Positions 24,101 through 37,200 of a stretch of 64,000 nt of DNA are shown piece after piece. The position numbers and the translations under genes are program-made. The notes beneath the pieces were generated by a model. It was given only the letters and a program-made list of their open reading frames with translations, was not told the DNA's origin and made no database searches. Location of the stretch: contig NW_025932718.1 of assembly GCF_000764305.2 (NCBI RefSeq), forward strand, positions 1 to 64,000, written 5' to 3'. The DNA is from Hyalella azteca. Taxonomy: Eukaryota > Arthropoda > Malacostraca > Amphipoda > Hyalellidae. Every line of letters starts with the position of its first letter. The stretch's first letter is position 1.

Positions 24101-27100
24101 ATTCAGCGGCGAATTTCCCGCCTTTACAGAACCTAATTTCCGGTGTCTCTAGCGACGACACGGTTCTGAGCTGTGCAATTTCTGATGCCACTCGCCATAC
24201 TCGCCCCAAGCCTAACACAACACTTAAATATGATAAACGATGTTTTATTTTTTTCCTGCCTTTGGTTTTGTAATGGGTGATTGTGCAAGTAACCCGTGTA
24301 TTATCAATTATATATATTTCCCAGTTAGTGTGTTGGAAGCCAGCTGCGCCTGTAACAATATTGGCGTTAGAAATGTTCGTAATTATTTACTATATTCTGT
24401 TTTAAGAATTAAGTTTTTGATCCAGGTTATATCCCGACACGATAAGAATTGTGGATACGTGCTCATATATCCCGATACTGAAGGCGCCAGGCTACAATAG
24501 CACAAAATTAAAATGACCTGTTAGATGTGAAATAGAGTTATTTTTAAATGTATTTTACAGGTATTTTTTAAGTTTTATTATTAACAAGATAACGGGATTC
24601 TAGGTACCGAAATTCGTGATAACGGGATTCTAAAATTTCACTTATTTTTAACCTCGGGTTATTTTTAACCGGTTCACCTGCTATAGGTCAGATTTTGAAC
24701 AGAACTATTTGAATGTTTGAACTAACAGAACTCAGCTATGTGAACGTGCAAATATGATTTCTATTTACAAAAAAATGTCATCTATCCCATATTTTGACAT
24801 TTAATGCCGTCGATCAGAATAAACTTCACCAGCCGTATAAATCCTTATTACACTCGCAGCGTTTGTCGTAAATTTGAGTTATGTAACCGTTACCGCTTAG
24901 ATTGTGATTTGCAGCCATTTTTATCCGTTACTCGAAATGGCGCAATGAGCTCGCGATCGCATCGCCTAAACCTTTCTCTTCTTTAGCCGTCAAATCGGGC
25001 GGATGATTTTACGTTCAGGAGCTTCCTACGCATCTGTGGAGACCTTATAGATTTTCTCTTCTGTTTCGGTAACTTTCTTTATTTTTTGTGCTATTTTACT
25101 GAAGTAGAAGTCTTTTATTCCTGGAATACAGCTGCTGTCGTATTTTTAATCAATTTGTGCTTCTCGTTCTGTAATCGAAATATAAGATTGTACGAATGTT
25201 ATTTTCGTTTGAAAATCTCATTTGACATGTTGGAAACAAACGCGTTTCATCGCTACGGCGTTCATGGATTCAATATATAGAGCATGAAAGTGGGCGATTT
25301 TATTTTCCTGTTTGTTTTGCGATTCCGTTTTTTATAAATATTTTGAGTAAGAAATCGGGATCGTGTCGAGAAGGATATTGAAAATATTGCCACTTGCGAA
25401 TGACTGAAGTACAATTAAGCAATAAGTGACAGTGCATAACATTATTTATACGTCATGATACGAGAATATTTCCTGAGCTTGGGCACATCGTTTTGATTAC
25501 TTCTACATACATTGTAAACTGAACTTTTTAATTAGTCCTACATTGTAAACTTAACTTTCCGCAACGTGTAGCCTAAATCACGGGTTTTGGTTCAGCAGGT
25601 TCGCGGTGTTCAGTTGATCTTGGTAAAGATGGACTTTCCGATCAGAATGACGCTAATTTTGAGCTACTTTCACAGCTCAGCTCTAATCGGTTTAACTTTC
25701 ATTTAATTTCTGGATGATCACGGTGGATCTCATCCGCTAGTTGGGATCGTGAATCTTCTCGATGATATTGGAGTGAATTTCTGCCGTTGATTGAACTCAA
25801 CCTTCAAATAGAAGCCATTACGAAGATAATGCACTGATCATTCTAATACAACTCGATGTCAATCACGTTGCCTATTGTATTTTGGAACGATTTACGTCCT
25901 AAAGAACAGCGAACCTTTCTATATCTCTGTAGCTGTGTCATTCAGTTTAAGTATAGAAATGGAGACAGAAGTACGATAAAGCTTCGCCTCATCATCGCTG
26001 AATGTGACTGTTGAAACACAAATTACGAAGCAGGACTTGAAGCCCTGTCATTCATCACGATGGAAATTTCTCTCGCAATTTAGTTTTTATTCAGTCAAAC
26101 AACTGAAGAATGTCACGCGCGTCGCACAAATGTGCCATGAAAAATGACTTTCAATTTCTCCACTCAAAATTGGATTCCCGCTTCATTCCAGGGAAGTTTT
26201 TTGCGGACGATCCAGCAGGCATACCAAGTATTCTGTACAAGTTCGTTTGCTGAAGCAGACAGACTAGCATATTTCACTTGATTACATTTGCGTGGGCAGG
26301 CATGTTTTTGCTGTCTAGTATATATTTCTGAATGATTGGTTTAGGCCAAAAAGGTTCAAATTAATTAGAAGTTTAAAATTGATTTAGGAAAGAATTAAAC
26401 ATTTTCATTAATTTTTTCGCACTGAAATTCATTTTGAAACATTTCTATTTTATTCTTAGATGAAAAGTACCTTATTTTTCCTCATTTATTTCTGGTCCGT
26501 GTTTCCAGAGAAAATGCCTGGCTGGGAAAGTTTTCTAGTTTGGCCACATTTTGTGGGAGCGACGCCGATATTGCTTGTCTGGTACGCACTCATATTGTCA
26601 GAAGCAATGTTGCCAGCTATTCAGTCTGCGTGTTCTTGACTGATGGATTTCTATAGTCAATATCAACGGGGATTAAAGTGAAGGCTGCTTACTTTGCAGC
26701 CTCATGTGGCTTGCATGAAGTTTCTATACAAAGACACTAGCTTATAAATGACATGAATTGAAAAAATTTCTACTGAACTATTTTGACTTGGAAAGTTTAC
26801 TAAATTGCGCTCATTATTTAGTTGCCTTATACCATATACCAAAGTGCTGTATCCTGTCCCTAAAGAAGATTGTAGTTATTTTATCGCTGAATTTTATTGC
26901 TACCGAGTGCATGGTGAAATATTTTCACTGTTATATTTTGACTGTTATGTTTTCATGTTTGCGAAATATTTAATCGCCACTGACGTGGGTCCAATTTCTG
27001 TTCTTGTTGTCCTAGTCTATTTTGGTCGCATCTCTTTCAGTTGCCCTAAGAATACATTGTTGGAAGATCGTTCAAGCGCTCCCGGCCTCATCACTTGTTT

Positions 27101-29085
27101 TTCGGACAAGTTGAAAAATCCTAGGATCTTTTTTGAACGCAGTAAATGTATTCTTGTTTAGCAGATTTTGCGTTGTTAAGAAGGTTATGTTGCATGCCGG
27201 CTAATTTTTTTAGTTGACGGCTAGTTTGTATACGAATGGTTCGTTAGCCTAACTTTGACTTCATCGAGTATCTTAAAAATATATATCCTGCTGATTTCTT
27301 TTAAGTTGCTTCGTTTATGTCAAGTAGGAATGCTCTTCACAGTTTGGCAGTGATTCCTCATGGACATTTCTTTAATGTTATCAGAATTAAGCAGCACAGC
27401 CAATAATATGTCAGTGATGTAAGTTTGGTCTGAATGGTTATATTCTCGAGAAAAAAAAAACATTTGTATACTTTGCAGAAAATTTCCACCCGCTAACATG
27501 GAAAATTTCCACGTTATTTTAGCATAATTATAATTTTCGTCCACAATTTCTCGTTGCTCATTCATACATTGTCCTGCTTGTGGTGAATCTTCTGCAGGAA
27601 TGCCGTGCACTAAGTAATAATTTATTCAATTTTGTTTGATATTCCCCCAGCTTGTTAAGCCAACACAGCTGCTGCCTTGCACCCCGATGACTTCTAATCG
27701 CGCGAGCCTCGGTCTCTGCGAGCATTACACGCTACAACTTTATTTCCAAACTTCCATTAAATTCCAAAATGTTCCACAATCTTTAAACTGTTAAGCTTGG
27801 GAAAGGCTGATGCTTTTATTTCAAATTTGAGAAAATAGTAACTTCCTGCAACGCGTTTCCAAAGTTCGACTGACTATAACGGGAGATTATTTTTTACAGT
27901 CACTGATTAAAATATTGGCGAGGCAAAAATCAGAGCAAATTCCAGTTAACGAATGACAACTCTGATCAGAGGAACAAGTTTCAAATGCAAATATTCATTT
28001 GTCAGTGTCCTGTACACATCAGATTTTTGTGGTGCCGGTGTTGTAAAACTTACTATATATAGACGGCCTTCATTTCATGTTTTGTTCTCTTCTTAGTGAT
28101 TTCAAAGAGGGTGATTGTGAATGCGGCTTTGGAAATGTCATGCATTCCCTGAGTTAATGCACAGGATGAATTAAGTTAACTGCTTTTTCTGTCTCTCAAT
28201 TAAAGTTGTAACAAGGCTTATTGCAATAGCCGGTTGTGATTCATTGCATGATTATTCTCCCCGGGCATTAACTGAATCGGTCGCGTGCGCTGAATGAAGA
28301 TCGACCTTTCCATGCACTCTGGCACGAACTGTACTATCACTGCCAACTTACAGTAGGATCGATAGCTCCTCTTCATTTATTAAAGCCATATCAATGTTTA
28401 GTATGCTGGCAGCAAAATTAGTTCAAGTATTCAAGCGGCTGACGCGCTACAGCTTAACGAGTCTACATGATACTATGATTGTACACAGTAATTTGGTACA
28501 CTTCATGTAACTATTGTTTCTAGTGTTGAAAAGACATTTTTATCGTTGAACATGTATTGTATAAATTCATGCAAAATTATTCGGTAATATTTGAAGTGTG
28601 TCAAAACTAAATGTGAAATATTCAGTGGAGTAGTGTGAATTGTTAAAACTAAATGACACATGTTTAACTTTAATTACTCCTGAATAATATTTCAAAAGTC
28701 TTTAACCTCTCATTGGACTTTATTTTAATTTTTTAATTCTTATATAATTTTTTCGGTTTATATTGTCGTCTATTCATGTATAAATTTTATTTTAAAATAT
28801 TAAACAACATTATTTTATGGTTTCCTATCCCTGCAAAATTCTGACTATTTTTCTTCTTCTCTTGCAGATTCTGGCTACATTTCAATTATTTTACTTATCT
28901 TCATGCAGAAAAACTATATCAAGTTCTAGATGCAGGTATCGTTTCTTTGTTCAACGCTGTAACATTAAACTAAATGTAAATTCCATCAGGGTATTTTTAA
29001 ATGATCTGTGCGTAATGTTACTTTCAAATCACATAAGTTTCTAATAATTGAACATAACATCTTTGTTATTTTCTTGTCTCTGTAG

Positions 29086-29436
29086 TTGCGGAAGCCAGTG
29101 TCAACGCTCTCGATCCCGGGTGCGATGAAAGGCGCTGGCGCGGGTGGCACAGGCGCCCAGCCTAGCACCTTCGGTGAAGAGGAGGCCGGTATAGCACTCG
29201 TAGGCGTCCACTCCGAGTATCCACGCTACGGCGACGACAAAGGCAGCAGCGCACAGAAAAGTCCGCCCAGTTATCTCTCCCGAACCAAACCCAACGTCGG
29301 CTACAGATTAGGCAGACGGAAAGCTTTGTTCGAGAAAAGAAAAAGGATATCGGACTACGCGCTAGTCATGAGCTTACTTGGCATCATCGGCATGATCATC
29401 GAGAATGAGCTCTCTTCCTTCAATGTTTATGTTAAG
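29086..29436 (+). CDS. SK: SK channel exon 2: linker and transmembrane segment S1
   Basis: Phase-0 exon of 117 codons between ...tctgtag and gtgagc. It encodes residues 381-497: a Gly/Ala-rich linker, then the conserved block TKPNVGYRLGRRKALFEKRK found just before S1 in SK channels. S1 itself is ISDYALVMSLLGIIGMIIEN (about 468-487), followed by the S1-S2 loop. Met394 (ATG at 29125) is a plausible start for a short isoform if a promoter lies in intron 1. The RKALFEKRKR stretch is part of the basic cytoplasmic face. The family match is strong; the exact limits are supported by both splice consensus and phase. Confidence 0.95.
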
Positions 29437-30041
29437 GTGAGCTCACTAAGATGTTCGGTATGTTTCTTATGATTTGCAGATAATAAAAGGTTCGAGTGTA
29501 TTATTAACTTGATTCCAGGCGATGTCGCCTGCACTTATTAGTTCCAATATTGCAATTCCCTGCCAGACGACTTCTCTGCAATAGTGACGCGACAATTGAA
29601 AATCGTTAAACGATGTTTCCCATCGAACCATTTATTTTCAATTAGTTCTGAATGCTTTAAATTCAGTATTTGAATTGTATCTTTATACTAGAAGCTTCAT
29701 CGGTAGTTCAGATATCAGGAAATTTTACTATGCATTATTCCTGTCCACTCTTTATAGTCCGTGACGTAACAGCAACGAATTCATCTTAGAAGAAAAGTTT
29801 AATTATCTACTGAAAATGACTTGCGAAAGTTATTTAATATGTAGAATATACTGCAATGGCTCATTGTTGATTTGGGACGCCTACCGTTGGAATTTATTTT
29901 ATTTCTTTGATCATTAATCACCGCATCTATAATTTCTAGACGAATATTACATTCCCGCTGCAGGCCGCGAAGGTGTCCTTATTTTTCTGTATGGCCTAAT
30001 TTCCTATACTACTTATCGAATAGAAATTCAAACATGCCAAT

Positions 30042-31250
30042 GATCAGATCAGATCCAATGGATCAGAGATTTTCTAGTAGGTAGACGACAACGTGTCAGT
30101 ATTAACGGAACCGTGTCAGACTGGGCATCAGTGCGCAGTGGCGTGCCACAAGGAAGCGTTCTGGGGCCTATTTTGTTCGTTGCTTTTATAAATGATCTGC
30201 CAGAAGTAGTGTCCAGCGTGTGCTCCATGTATGCCGACGACACAAAAGTTTATTATTCAGTGAAGGATGCGTCAAATAAAGCGCAATTACAAGATGATCT
30301 TGACAGTTTAGTTAACTGGGCTGATACGTGGCAGCTACGGTTTAATGCTGACAAGTGTATAGTACTTCACCTCGGGAAGAACAATGAACAGCAAGATTAC
30401 AGTATGAGAAGACATGGTTGCAACGAAAGAGTAATGATTGAAAAGTCTAGTGTGGAAAAAGATCTCGGAGTTTATGTCGACAAGGAGCTGAAATTTTCTA
30501 AGCATGTTGAAACGCAAGCTAACACATCCAACAAACTTCTTGGACTAATCAGACGCTCATACGAGTTCCTAGATGCAGAAACGATGAAGCAGTTGTTTGT
30601 TGCCGTCGTGCGCCCGAGCCTAGAGTTTGGAAACGTTGTGTGGTCACCGAGATTTGAAAAGGACAGAAATTTAATAGAGAATGTTCAAAGACGTGCAACA
30701 AGGATAATTCCAGGCTTGAAGGGCAAGTCCTATGAAGAAAGATTGAAGATTATGAAGCTTCCAAGCCTCAGTTATCGACGTATGCGTGGGGACCTCATTG
30801 AAGTATACAAGTATACTCATGGTCTATACAAGGTCCCTGAAGGGTTACTAGAATTTGAAACAAGAACCAACACCAGGGGCCACGGCTATAAGCTAAAAAA
30901 ACTGCGCTGCAACTTCTCCACGCGACAAAATTTCCTCTCGCTTCGAATCACCGACATGTGGAACAGCCTCCCCGATGACATCGTTGGCGCTCCAAGTATG
31001 AACGCGTTCAAGAACAGATTAGATAAAGCTATGGAAAAATATATGTTCAGATTTGAAATGCCTAGCTCCTTATCGAACCCGGTGGAAGTCTAGTAGCTAC
31101 TTCAAACTATCGTCAGTCATAGAAAGATCCGGTCAAATGACACGATTTTAGATCTTCTATGAACAAGGCATGAAAAGGAAAAGAATCGGCGACAGGCCAC
31201 AACAGGCCTACACTTCAGCGCCGACATCACTATGTTATGTTATGTTATGC
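30042..31250 (+). mobile_element. 5'-truncated non-LTR retrotransposon
   Basis: Contains the 3' part of a reverse transcriptase gene, a short 3' untranslated tail and a terminal (TATGT)n repeat at about 31231-31249, the kind of short 3' repeat seen in several LINE clades. The 5' break falls at about 30042, just inside the fingers/palm region of the polymerase, consistent with target-primed reverse transcription that stopped early. The protein style (VPQGSVLGPILF, YADD) resembles CR1/Jockey-like elements; the clade is uncertain. Confidence 0.9.
30053..31093 (+). pseudogene. Reverse transcriptase C-terminal fragment of the non-LTR element
   Basis: An uninterrupted frame begins after a TGA near 30039 with WIRDFLVGRRQRVSINGTVS. 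It continues through the motif SGVPQGSVLGPILFVAFIND and the catalytic MYADDTKVYY (the YADD box holds two of the three metal-binding Asp). The thumb and C-terminal domain follow (ADKCIVLHLGK, DLGVYVDKELKFSKHV, LEFGNVVWSP, VQRRATRIIPGL, SLRITDMWNSLP). The frame ends with TAG at 31091. The endonuclease, the earlier palm Asp motif and the start codon are missing, so it is a dead fragment, although the remaining reading frame is intact, implying a fairly recent insertion. Confidence 0.93.
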
Positions 31251-34200
31251 CTCTTCTGTAGGGTCACTTCCAGAAATGAAACACTCTAGCGCGCATTTTT
31301 TGTTATCCGCGATTCTCTAGAAAATTCTCTATAAGGGCGTTTTGTGCCCTTATATCGGCGAATTATCGCCAATATTTTATTGCCGTTTTGTTTGGTGTGC
31401 AAGCAATTCGGGATAATTTCAGTTGGCCACTTCATATAAGAGCTTCTATTGATCTTATGATTAATACACCTCAGCGTCTGTGAGTTGGTACCGTTTCTTA
31501 CTTCGAATCAAATTTTCCGAATTACAGTCGAACTATTCGTAATTTGTTTATAAACATTGGCTAGTAAAGATGCGATCGCCTTTTATTGTCTTGCTCTATG
31601 CGCACCATTGTAAATTTAATCATATTAACCGTGCATGGAGTTTTTTTCCCAGATGCTGCTCGAGTTGAGATCACATACTGTTCATAGCAGGTGGCTCTGT
31701 AACCATGAGAACCACTCTATTTTGTTTATTATTTAAAACACTAGATTTTGGTACAACTAAGGGAACAGTGAATCCAACTTTCTTTTATCCCCGTGGTTTT
31801 GTCTGTCATTTGCGGCACTTGAGTATTAATTATTATCCTTATGTACTATTTATTTTATTTTATACCAAATGTCACTTCATCCCGTGCACTCAGTTAATTC
31901 TACACCCTCTTGCTTCTTTATCGTACGTTTACGATCAATCAATGAAGCAACGTGGATGTCAAAGTTTCCTTAAGGTTCATTTCAAGGTGTTTGTTGACAT
32001 CATAATGTTGACCGAGGACGGTCTTAGCTTCCTCAAATTATTGGCCAATATGTATACAGCCGCTGGCCCAAATATATGAGCCAACAAGCTTCCCTTACAC
32101 ATCACCTTATCCGAGGTAAGCCCTCGCCCCCACGGATATCCCGTTAGAGAATTCTCTCGTTTATAACAACCTAATTCGAGCACTCATTTTCAACAATTGC
32201 ACTTGTGATGTTACTGACCGAAGTCAGAGTTCAGCATGAACCTTTTTGTTTCGTTTGACTATATCCTAAAAAATGTGGAACTTCTGAAGTTATTAGATTA
32301 GTTTTAGAGTCGGTGATTTTGAACATGGCATAGTTCCTGCAAATACTCTGGTGTCATTTATGTGCGTTAGGTGCAATTACCGTAAAGCCCTTTACGTGGC
32401 GCGTGATTACTTAAAAATTCTTTGCGAAGACTTCTATATCCGAAACGATTTGCTTTCGGCTAGAACGACAAGACTGTTCAGAAACAAAACATCGGATTGC
32501 CAAGTTAGGTGCTGTTCCGAAAAAGCGAGTGCTTTCAGTATACCGACCAAATTAGATGCGGACCCTTATAATAACAGCATTGTATTTGTACACATCTCAC
32601 ACCCGGCGAGTTCATCGTGAGCTTAAATGGCACACATCGTGGCCAATGTGTTCAAATGACAAAAAATTTGGATTTTTAGGACGTTTATAGAGACAATATC
32701 CCTTGGGCACATCTTTAGCAACCATGTTCTCAGTTAATTAATTTTTCATGCATTTTTAATGCTAATTTTTTACTCTCAGGCCTTTAGCGCTCACTACTTC
32801 ACAGTAGAAAATAAGACAATAATTTACAATGCTTCAATTTCACTTCATTCCAGATTCGTGTAAAGATTAGCACTAACTTCTGTATACTTGGAAGTTAGGT
32901 TTTGCTGAGTTTGGCCGTAGTGGCTTTGTTCTGTTTGTGTAAATTTCCTTCCCGGAATACTCGACCAGAAGAGAGTTGCTGCAACTTTTGTAGAAATAGT
33001 TTTGGCTGGCCTTGGCTAGGCCACCCTAACTGTAAAAAATTCTTCGAATCAACTTTCCCAAATCTAAACGTAATGTGGTGTTTGTTTAAAAATTTCATTC
33101 GTGACACATATAATTCCACTAAATTACTTTTCACTGGTCATATTTTCTCAAGATTCACGGTAAGGAATATAAACAGAAGTGATGGCCGAAATGCAGCTAC
33201 GAACGTCGTAGGCGAGCCGAGTAAGCTGTACAGATGCAGCGATATGTCAGCAAGCTGTTCAGTCTGCCTCATTAGCAGCCATGGTTTTGCAAGAAAATAA
33301 ATTCTCGGATCCTCAGCTTAAAGCTCTGCAAATCTTCCTTTATTTTTCTAATATTATTCGAATTCAAATTCTTGGAATTTCAGGAACATATTTTTACTCC
33401 TGAAGAATTGCAGTGGGTCGAGCTCGAGCTAGATGAATGTGATCAATTTGAGGGCGCTTTTATTCGAAACAATCTTTAATTTCCGCTGTAACCCTCATAT
33501 TTCTTGTGCCTATATATGGTCACTTTTTCGGCTTTTATTGCTGCAAACCCTTTTTATCAGTTGAATTGTTTTTTTTCTTTACATTTTACAATTTTCATGA
33601 TTAATCGGATCCAATTTCAGTCCAGATTTTTTTTGTGACGCAAATATGGATTGCCTTGGTTCCACTAGTCTTACTTTTTGCGAGTTGATACTCAGAGCAG
33701 AGTATTTAATGGTTGACCCAGCTTTAAACTAAGCGAAACTCTACGTTTGTAGTCTTCATCACAGCAAGTACGTGTATCAGGGAAATGGAGACTTTAGATC
33801 GTGTTTCCTGAGAAGCAACGCTTGTCTCGTGGACCCTTTTGGCCAATGCAACTGGAGTAGCGACGCATCTCGTGTAGATCTCTTGACGGAACGTCACCGG
33901 AGATGCAAAGCGCTGTACCACCTGAGACGAGAAGCGAGGTTACTGCTTGACGTAACTTTGCGGGAAGATATCAGTCGAGATTTTCCTAAACGAGATGGCA
34001 AGTTGCACTCGTTGCATTTAATAGTATTTAAAATATGTGATAATAAAATTTAGACATAAGGTTACTACCATAACCGCTGAACGAGAAAAAAAAATATTTG
34101 AACAGGAAATAAAGTAACCTAAACTGTAAAAAAGGCTTTTAAACGAGAAGCAAGACTGAACGAGAAGCACGGCTGCCTAAACGAGAACTAGAGAGAACTA

Positions 34201-37200
34201 AACTATAAACTTGACTGTAAACAAGAAGAAATGTAGCACTCCCGATATTTTACAAAATGTTTCCCGAGAAGCCATGCACAAACGTTACTCTGGGTTCAAT
34301 AGGAAGAAGTGTGAGCGTGGGAAGAGGGCACTCGAGCTCAGCTGGAGGCGTTTCCCTTACACACCCTCTCGCTCAGCCCTCGCAGCTACAGCTCTTAGAA
34401 ATGCTCCCTTCTGCTCCTATTTTTTCAACACCATTCTAGCTGGGTGAACTTGACCGAAGATCTGATCGAAATTTTCTCTCGAGGTGTGCGCAAGGAATGT
34501 TATCGTTGCGGTCATCATTGATGGCTCCTCGGTTATAGGTAACTAGAAGAGCGCCTTAGCTTTTAACACACAATCGCACCTTTTTTACTTTGTTGGGAAC
34601 TCTTTCCCGACCCAACGGAAACGTCGGTAACATAAATATCCCGTTGACGGGAAACGTGGTCTATATGTGTTAGTAAGTTTTTCTCTCTGTATGTCCTTTG
34701 ATTAGTTAGTCAAAACTTAAAATATTGCTCGTTCGTATCTTGTTATCTCAAAGGCTGGTTTTTCATTTTTAACTAGTATGAAGATCCATTTTTCAAGCAT
34801 AATTGTGAATTTCTCTGCTTTAATTTCAGCAATTAATTTAATTATTATCATAAATACATAAATAAAAATTTCACACTGGCCACATTACCTATATTTAAGA
34901 GCAGTGAAATTTGCTTGGCGTGAAATTTTAATTGCTATATTTTCCAACACTTCTCATTTACAACGCATAGCAATGTTGATACCCGTTGCCAACATCAATT
35001 TTCTGCTGTGCCCACTGACGCTTGCTGTCTTGTTCAACAAAAACAATTGTTTTTCAGATGATTCAATATACCTGATTTTGAAGCTCCACATTTCTCCATT
35101 ATACTTCTATACTCTATAATAAATATTACTATCCGACTGTTACTTACAATAGTTAGGAAATGTTATCGGAACATTAACGGTCGACCATCTCGCATTTCTT
35201 GGACATGAAGACTCCGATTCTGATTTGCTGCAATGCAGCTCGAGCGACCTTCAGAACTGAATAGTAAGTGACAGGTGTCACTGCAACGCGACGTGGCTTC
35301 TCATCACTTCCGTCCTCATTTTTTCCTTGGGATTCTGTTCTCTGTTTCAGCCACATGTTTTAAAGGATAAATCTAGGCGTGTGATGCGCCTCGGATGTAA
35401 ACACGATTCGGTAGTTTAATGTGTTATATAACACGAGTGTAGCGCGAGTATTTATTGCGTGAAAAACACTCGACGACACTGCTCAGCATGAGAACTTACA
35501 TGTTTTGCTTAACGGTGTTGACTGGGCAATAATAAATCGAAAATAAAAGGAAGCTACGAAGTGCGTTATGGAATTAAACAGAAATTCTAGTTGATCATAT
35601 ATTAGCTTTGTGTATTTATTATTCGAAATCGTCCCAATGCGCGTGCGGTTTAACTAATCGGCTAGAGTGTCTCGCCAAAATTAGAGAACAGGTTCCCCGA
35701 GCAATATTGGTTGGCGCGCTCCAGAGAACAAAAATCAAGCTTAACAAATGGAGCTAACAGATGGTTTCTATTTAGCCTGCAAGGATCTAGATACGTTTTT
35801 AAAACTGGCGGACGTGATGAAAATTGAGGCTGGATTCTCAGTGAGACATTATTTTATCTCTCAACTCACATAAAATGGTTTTCTTTAGAACTGAAATGAA
35901 ATTTGAAATATTTCTGGTGCCAACGTGAAAGATTCTTGGCAAACTATATGACTCCACCAGGCGATATTTCTTGAAAATTATATATTACAATGAAAAGTTG
36001 CTACAATATTTCATCAAGTTTATATCTCTATAAACGTTAAGATCCCCGCTTCTGCGCGGCCACTTTATATTATAATCCTTTATTAATTATTATTAATTTT
36101 AATTATAATAATCCTTTATCTTGTTCGACTCGATACCGGTGTTTTTTTTTTAATAAATCTCTTGCGAGAAATCGAGGCATTTGTTAGCGAGCAATATTCG
36201 GTCTGAAGTTCCGGCTCTGGTGAGTTTTTTTTTTAGATTAATCAGTGTTGAGTTTAATCAGAAAATAGAGCATTCGCATGCGCCCGCATACGAATCGAGT
36301 TCTTTGAAGCGGAATCTTTAGTGAGTTTTCGACTGCATCTAAACCGCATTGCGTCCGACATCCTTTGCAGCCCCAATCATAATCATGCTTGTCCGTTCTC
36401 AGCATTTGCCTCTCAAGTTGCTTTGGAAAAATCGACGCACGCTCAAAAATTTTAGAGGCGTTTTCAAGAAGCGAAGTAAGCGCCAATGGACCGAACCAAA
36501 GTATGTAGTGTTGTCGTCTCTAATCCAATTCGCTGCTCAAATTTCGATTACAGTTGACCAGGATTTTTCATGTAGCTGATAAATATTCAATTTCCTGTGG
36601 ACGCTGCGTATTTCTCACTTTATTACTTACATTTTTTTCGTCTAACTTTTCACAGATCTGCCCCGTAAAATTTTTTCCAACATATTCCGTTCATCGTGCT
36701 AAGTGCAAATTGTCTGCCTTTATGGCATGGCAATGCTTCGAAGTGTTAATGAATACCAAGAAATCTCATTTAAACAAAATTTATCAAACCTCTTTGCACG
36801 TATTCATGAAATACTCGAAAAATTCAAGTCACGAGTCGATTTTTTTACGATGAGAAGGAAGCTAAAACTGACACACAAAATTTGAAAAACTGCAATTTTT
36901 TAATGTATGGAGTAACAGTTTGCGGCTTATAGGTTATGCACTCACTGGTTCCACCCTAAGTAATTTTTTATAGTTGGTCATAAGTGCCTCAACGGCACCC
37001 GGGAAGCGGCCTGTGAAGCAAGCATAGGGGCAGCGCGATATGCACTTCAGGCCCCATGGGTCGTATGGACTGACCGACGAGCTTTCCATTTTTAGACTAA
37101 AAGTACGTGAACAGCGGCATGAGAGCTTAGAGCTCCGCTGTGCTAAAGATCTTTGCTGGCCGTTATGCTAATAAGCTGCGTGCGCCTGCTGCCTCCTCTG

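Larger units (their letters stand above)
9157..29085 (+). other. SK intron 1 (about 19.9 kb)
   Basis: Begins gtaagt and ends in a pyrimidine-rich tract plus tgtag. It holds a piggyBac-type MITE, a 90-bp minisatellite, a 20-bp tandem repeat, copy 1 of a dispersed family, a degenerate ~80-bp array and several hairpins, each listed separately. Long open frames on either strand (for example 12859-13278 minus and 11183-11546 on both strands) show no recognisable domain. I found no convincing extra exon by eye. A long first intron of this kind usually carries promoters of short isoforms and enhancers; that is inference. Confidence 0.7.
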
